A DNA stretch of 7,080 nucleotides from Verrucomicrobiota bacterium (GTDB taxonomy: Bacteria > Verrucomicrobiota > Kiritimatiellia > JAAZAB01): NCBI GenBank assembly GCA_018896395.1, contig JAHIMN010000249.1, positions 1-7,080 on the forward strand, written 5' to 3'. Within the stretch, counting starts at the first letter, position 1. Every line of letters starts with the position of its first letter. Shown here one piece after another: positions 4,823 to 7,080 of the stretch. Made by a program: the position numbers and the translations under genes. The notes beneath the pieces are model-generated. The model worked only from the letters and a program-made list of their open reading frames with translations. It was not told where the DNA came from and ran no database searches.

Positions 4823-7080
4823 ATGCATTCCAAAGTGTCATTTTTCAAAAAGCCCGTGTTGATCGGGTGGTTGCTCGTTGCGGCGATCGGGGCGCAGGCG
4901 GCGACGTATTATGTCAGCACGAAGGGCAATGATGCCAACGACGGCACGAGTTTGGCGCTAGCCAAGCAGACCATTCAGGCGGGGATCAATGTGGCCGCTA
5001 ATGGTGACACGGTGTTGGTGGCCCATGGTAGGTACGGTAGGATTTATATTCCTCCAGGCATCACTGTCCGCAGCGTCAATGGCCCCGGATCCACAAAGAT
5101 AGATGGCGGCGGTGTGAGGCGTTGCGCCTACTTGGACACGGGTGCCGTGCTGGATGGGTTCACAGTGTGGAATGGTTTTTCGTCATACGGCGGCGGCGTG
5201 GATGTCTGGGGTGGAACGGTGCGGAACTGCATGATCACCAGAAACATAGGCTACTTGTACGGTGGCGCTTTTCTCATGTACGGCACTATGGAGAACTGCA
5301 CGATCAGCGGAAACTCGGCCGGCAGTGTTGGTGGTGGTGTGTATGCTTACAGTAGCACAGTGCGGAACTGCACGATCATAGGAAACATAGCCACCTACTG
5401 GGGCGCCGGTGCTTATCTTTTACACAGCACGGTGGAGAACTGCACGATCAGCGGAAACTCGGCCGGCAGTGTTGGCGGCGGCGTGTATGTCCGGGGCGGA
5501 ACGCTGCGGAACTGCACAATTGACAAGAACATAGCTAACGTGGACGGCGGCGGCACTTATCTCTTATACAGCACGGTGGAGAACAGCACGATCATAGAAA
5601 ACATAGCCTACCGGGACGGCGGCGGCGTGTATGCCGACAGTAGCACAGTGCGGAACTGCACGATCAGTGAAAACATAGCCTACCTTAATGGCGGCGGCTC
5701 TTATCTCAGGTTTGGCACGGTGGAGAATTGTATGATCAGCGGGAACACGTCTTATGGTTCCGCTCCAACAATCAACTACGACTGCGGCGGCGGAGTGTTT
5801 GTCCTAGCAGGAACGGTGCGGAACTGCGCGATCACAGGAAACATAGCCTACTGGGACGGCGGCGGCGCGTTTCTCATGGGCGGCACGATGGAGAACTGCA
5901 CGATCAACGGGAACTATGCCATGAGCTTTGGCGGCGGTGTGCGTATCATTTTCGGCACGGTAAAGAACTGTCTGATCAGCGGGAACACAGCCGACGATAT
6001 TGGTGGTGGGGTGCATGCCGAACGCGGTAGAATGGAGAACTGCACGATCAGCGGGAACACGGTCACCTCCAGCGGCGGCACCGGTGTTGGCGGCGGAGTA
6101 TATGTCAATGGTGGAACGGTGCGAAACTGCATCGCGTATTACAATCAGGACACAGATGCCATTGGCCTCATTTCTTATAGTTGCATTGGCGTTGGAATGA
6201 ACATCACCGGCGTCGGCAACATCATCAACGAGCCGCAGTTCGTGTCCACTGGCACAGGCTACGGCACCAACCATGTGTCGGGCGACTACCATCTCCGGCC
6301 GACATCCCCCTGCATCAATATAGGCACGAACCAGTCGTGGATGACGAACGCGGTTGACCTGGATGGTTTGCCGCGCATCTTCAACGGTGTGGTGGATATG
6401 GGCGCCTATGAGTGTGTTGGCAGTGCCATCATGCGAAACCCAATGATCCTCTCCAATCGGTGTGACTACGGATCCAACGCGACCTGGCAAACGTTTGAGG
6501 TGTGGAATGCGGGAACGGGAGCAATGGCATACGCCCTGTCGCCCAATGTAGACTGGTTGTCGCTTTCACCCGCGAGCGGGATGAGCGAGGGCGAAGTTGA
6601 TCCTGTAAGCGTCAACTACGCAAGTGCCGGATTACCGCCCGGAAACTATACTGGCATCGTCACCATCACTTCGGCGCAGGCGATCAATTCGCCGCAGGTC
6701 GTTACGGTGTATCTGTGGGTGGACAAGCTTGACCAGATGATCACTTTCCCACCCATCGCCTCCCAGCCGGTGACGGGTCGGGTGGGGTTGGCGGTGACGG
6801 CAAGTTCGGGGTTGCCGGTCAGCTTCACGGTGGCGTCTGGGCCGGGAGTGATCAGCGGAGAGACGAACCTGTCGTTTTTGGCGGCCGGTACCGTTTGGGT
6901 CGTAGCCTCGCAGGCGGGCAACTCGATCTGGGAGGCAGCGACGCCAGTGACGAATGCGGTGATCGTGACGAGTCCGCCGGTTGGCGAAATCCGATTTGCT
7001 GAGACGAATGTGGTGGTGAATGAGGATGTTGTGAACGTGGAGTTGAGGGTGGTTCGAATGAATGGGAGTTACGGGGCAGT
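4823..7080 (+). CDS. Large secreted parallel beta-helix surface protein (N-terminal part)
   Basis: Open frame of 752 codons running off the window end, so the C-terminus and anchor are not visible. GGAAGG (4812-4817) precedes ATG 4823. A signal peptide covers residues 1-26, with likely cleavage after AQA and before ATYYVSTKGND, a start typical of secreted right-handed beta-helix proteins. Residues 124-442 are 13 coils of about 24 residues (GGVY..GTVRNCTISGN type). Residues about 488-530 carry the closing motif of choice-of-anchor Q-type domains (SPCINIG, then DLDGLPR and VDMGAYE). Residues about 537-633 resemble a BACON-like domain (VDWLSLSPASG, GLPPGNYTGIVTI). Residues 636-716 resemble an MBG-like Ig module (QMITFPPI, SSGLPVSF, ASQAGNSIWEAA). 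From about 720 a Calx-beta-like domain begins (IRFAETNVVVNEDV). It is likely an adhesin or glycan-binding surface protein; enzymatic activity cannot be excluded. It probably forms an operon with the preceding small gene. Confidence 0.85.
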   Translation, partial: MHSKVSFFKKPVLIGWLLVAAIGAQAATYYVSTKGNDANDGTSLALAKQTIQAGINVAANGDTVLVAHGRYGRIYIPPGITVRSVNGPGSTKIDGGGVRRCAYLDTGAVLDGFTVWNGFSSYGGGVDVWGGTVRNCMITRNIGYLYGGAFLMYGTMENCTISGNSAGSVGGGVYAYSSTVRNCTIIGNIATYWGAGAYLLHSTVENCTISGNSAGSVGGGVYVRGGTLRNCTIDKNIANVDGGGTYLLYSTVENSTIIENIAYRDGGGVYADSSTVRNCTISENIAYLNGGGSYLRFGTVENCMISGNTSYGSAPTINYDCGGGVFVLAGTVRNCAITGNIAYWDGGGAFLMGGTMENCTINGNYAMSFGGGVRIIFGTVKNCLISGNTADDIGGGVHAERGRMENCTISGNTVTSSGGTGVGGGVYVNGGTVRNCIAYYNQDTDAIGLISYSCIGVGMNITGVGNIINEPQFVSTGTGYGTNHVSGDYHLRPTSPCINIGTNQSWMTNAVDLDGLPRIFNGVVDMGAYECVGSAIMRNPMILSNRCDYGSNATWQTFEVWNAGTGAMAYALSPNVDWLSLSPASGMSEGEVDPVSVNYASAGLPPGNYTGIVTITSAQAINSPQVVTVYLWVDKLDQMITFPPIASQPVTGRVGLAVTASSGLPVSFTVASGPGVISGETNLSFLAAGTVWVVASQAGNSIWEAATPVTNAVIVTSPPVGEIRFAETNVVVNEDVVNVELRVVRMNGSYGA
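5192..6148 (+). repeat. 72-bp coding repeats in 144-bp pairs encoding beta-helix coils
   Basis: Thirteen in-frame units start at 5192, 5261, 5333, 5405, 5477, 5549, 5621, 5693, 5789, 5861, 5933, 6005 and 6092. Most are exactly 72 bp (24 residues). The first is 69 bp, and units 8 and 12 carry extra loops of 8 and 5 residues. Odd units carry GTGCGGAACTGC-type DNA and even units GTGGAGAACTGC-type, so the true repeating block is 144 bp. A 41-bp stretch is identical at 5291-5331 and 5435-5475, exactly 144 bp apart, which points to recent duplication or gene conversion of a two-coil block. Each unit has an Asn-Cys pair except unit 6, where Cys is Ser. Confidence 0.9.

Noticed and set aside
5192..6148. 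Regular 72-bp periodicity that could suggest a CRISPR or minisatellite array
   Set aside because: The units are in frame, contiguous without unique spacers, and encode beta-helix coils, so this is a protein repeat.
5804..6490. Antisense ORF of 228 residues in the repeat region
   Set aside because: It stays open only because the + strand coding repeats lack the complementary stop triplets; no independent signal supports it.

Overview
The window looks like a piece of a moderately GC-rich chromosome from the PVC superphylum, most likely Kiritimatiellota, Lentisphaerota or Verrucomicrobiota. This is inferred from three things: a TatA with a LAFL-type N-terminus; an uncharacterised protein of a type I associate from memory with Verrucomicrobia and Lentisphaerae; and a large secreted parallel beta-helix protein that continues into BACON-like, MBG-like and Calx-beta-like modules, a combination common in surface proteins of these groups. 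No rRNA, tRNA, CRISPR array, integrase or transposase was seen, so the phylum cannot be fixed from this sequence alone.

Layout, all on the + strand. 1-90 is a leader with a short hairpin. 91-354 is a TatA/E-type translocase subunit. 388-1851 is a 487-residue uncharacterised protein with a disordered basic N-terminus, a C2H2 zinc-finger signature and a winged-helix-like C-terminus interrupted by a 12-bp tandem repeat. 1851-2030 is an inverted-repeat element built from GGTTAAT-type heptamers that fills almost the whole gap to the next gene. 2036-2695 is a zinc-ribbon membrane protein. 2742-3875 is alanine racemase, with a likely promoter overlapping the end of the preceding gene. 3876-4486 is a long non-coding stretch whose second part is AT-rich. 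4493-4810 is a small membrane-anchored serine-rich protein of unknown function. 4823-7080 is the first 752 residues of a very large secreted beta-helix protein that runs off the window end.

The left half is housekeeping: protein export (TatA), peptidoglycan precursor supply (D-alanine from Alr), and two conserved proteins of unknown role. The right half is a separate surface-protein unit. The small anchored protein and the beta-helix protein are 12 nt apart, each with its own ribosome binding site, and are probably co-transcribed. The most interesting signals are the strict Arg/Glu alternation along the 13 coils of the beta-helix, the inverted heptamer-repeat element that abuts a start codon with no Shine-Dalgarno sequence, and the C2H2 finger signature in the 487-residue protein. 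I found no clear sign of a new defence or mobile system.
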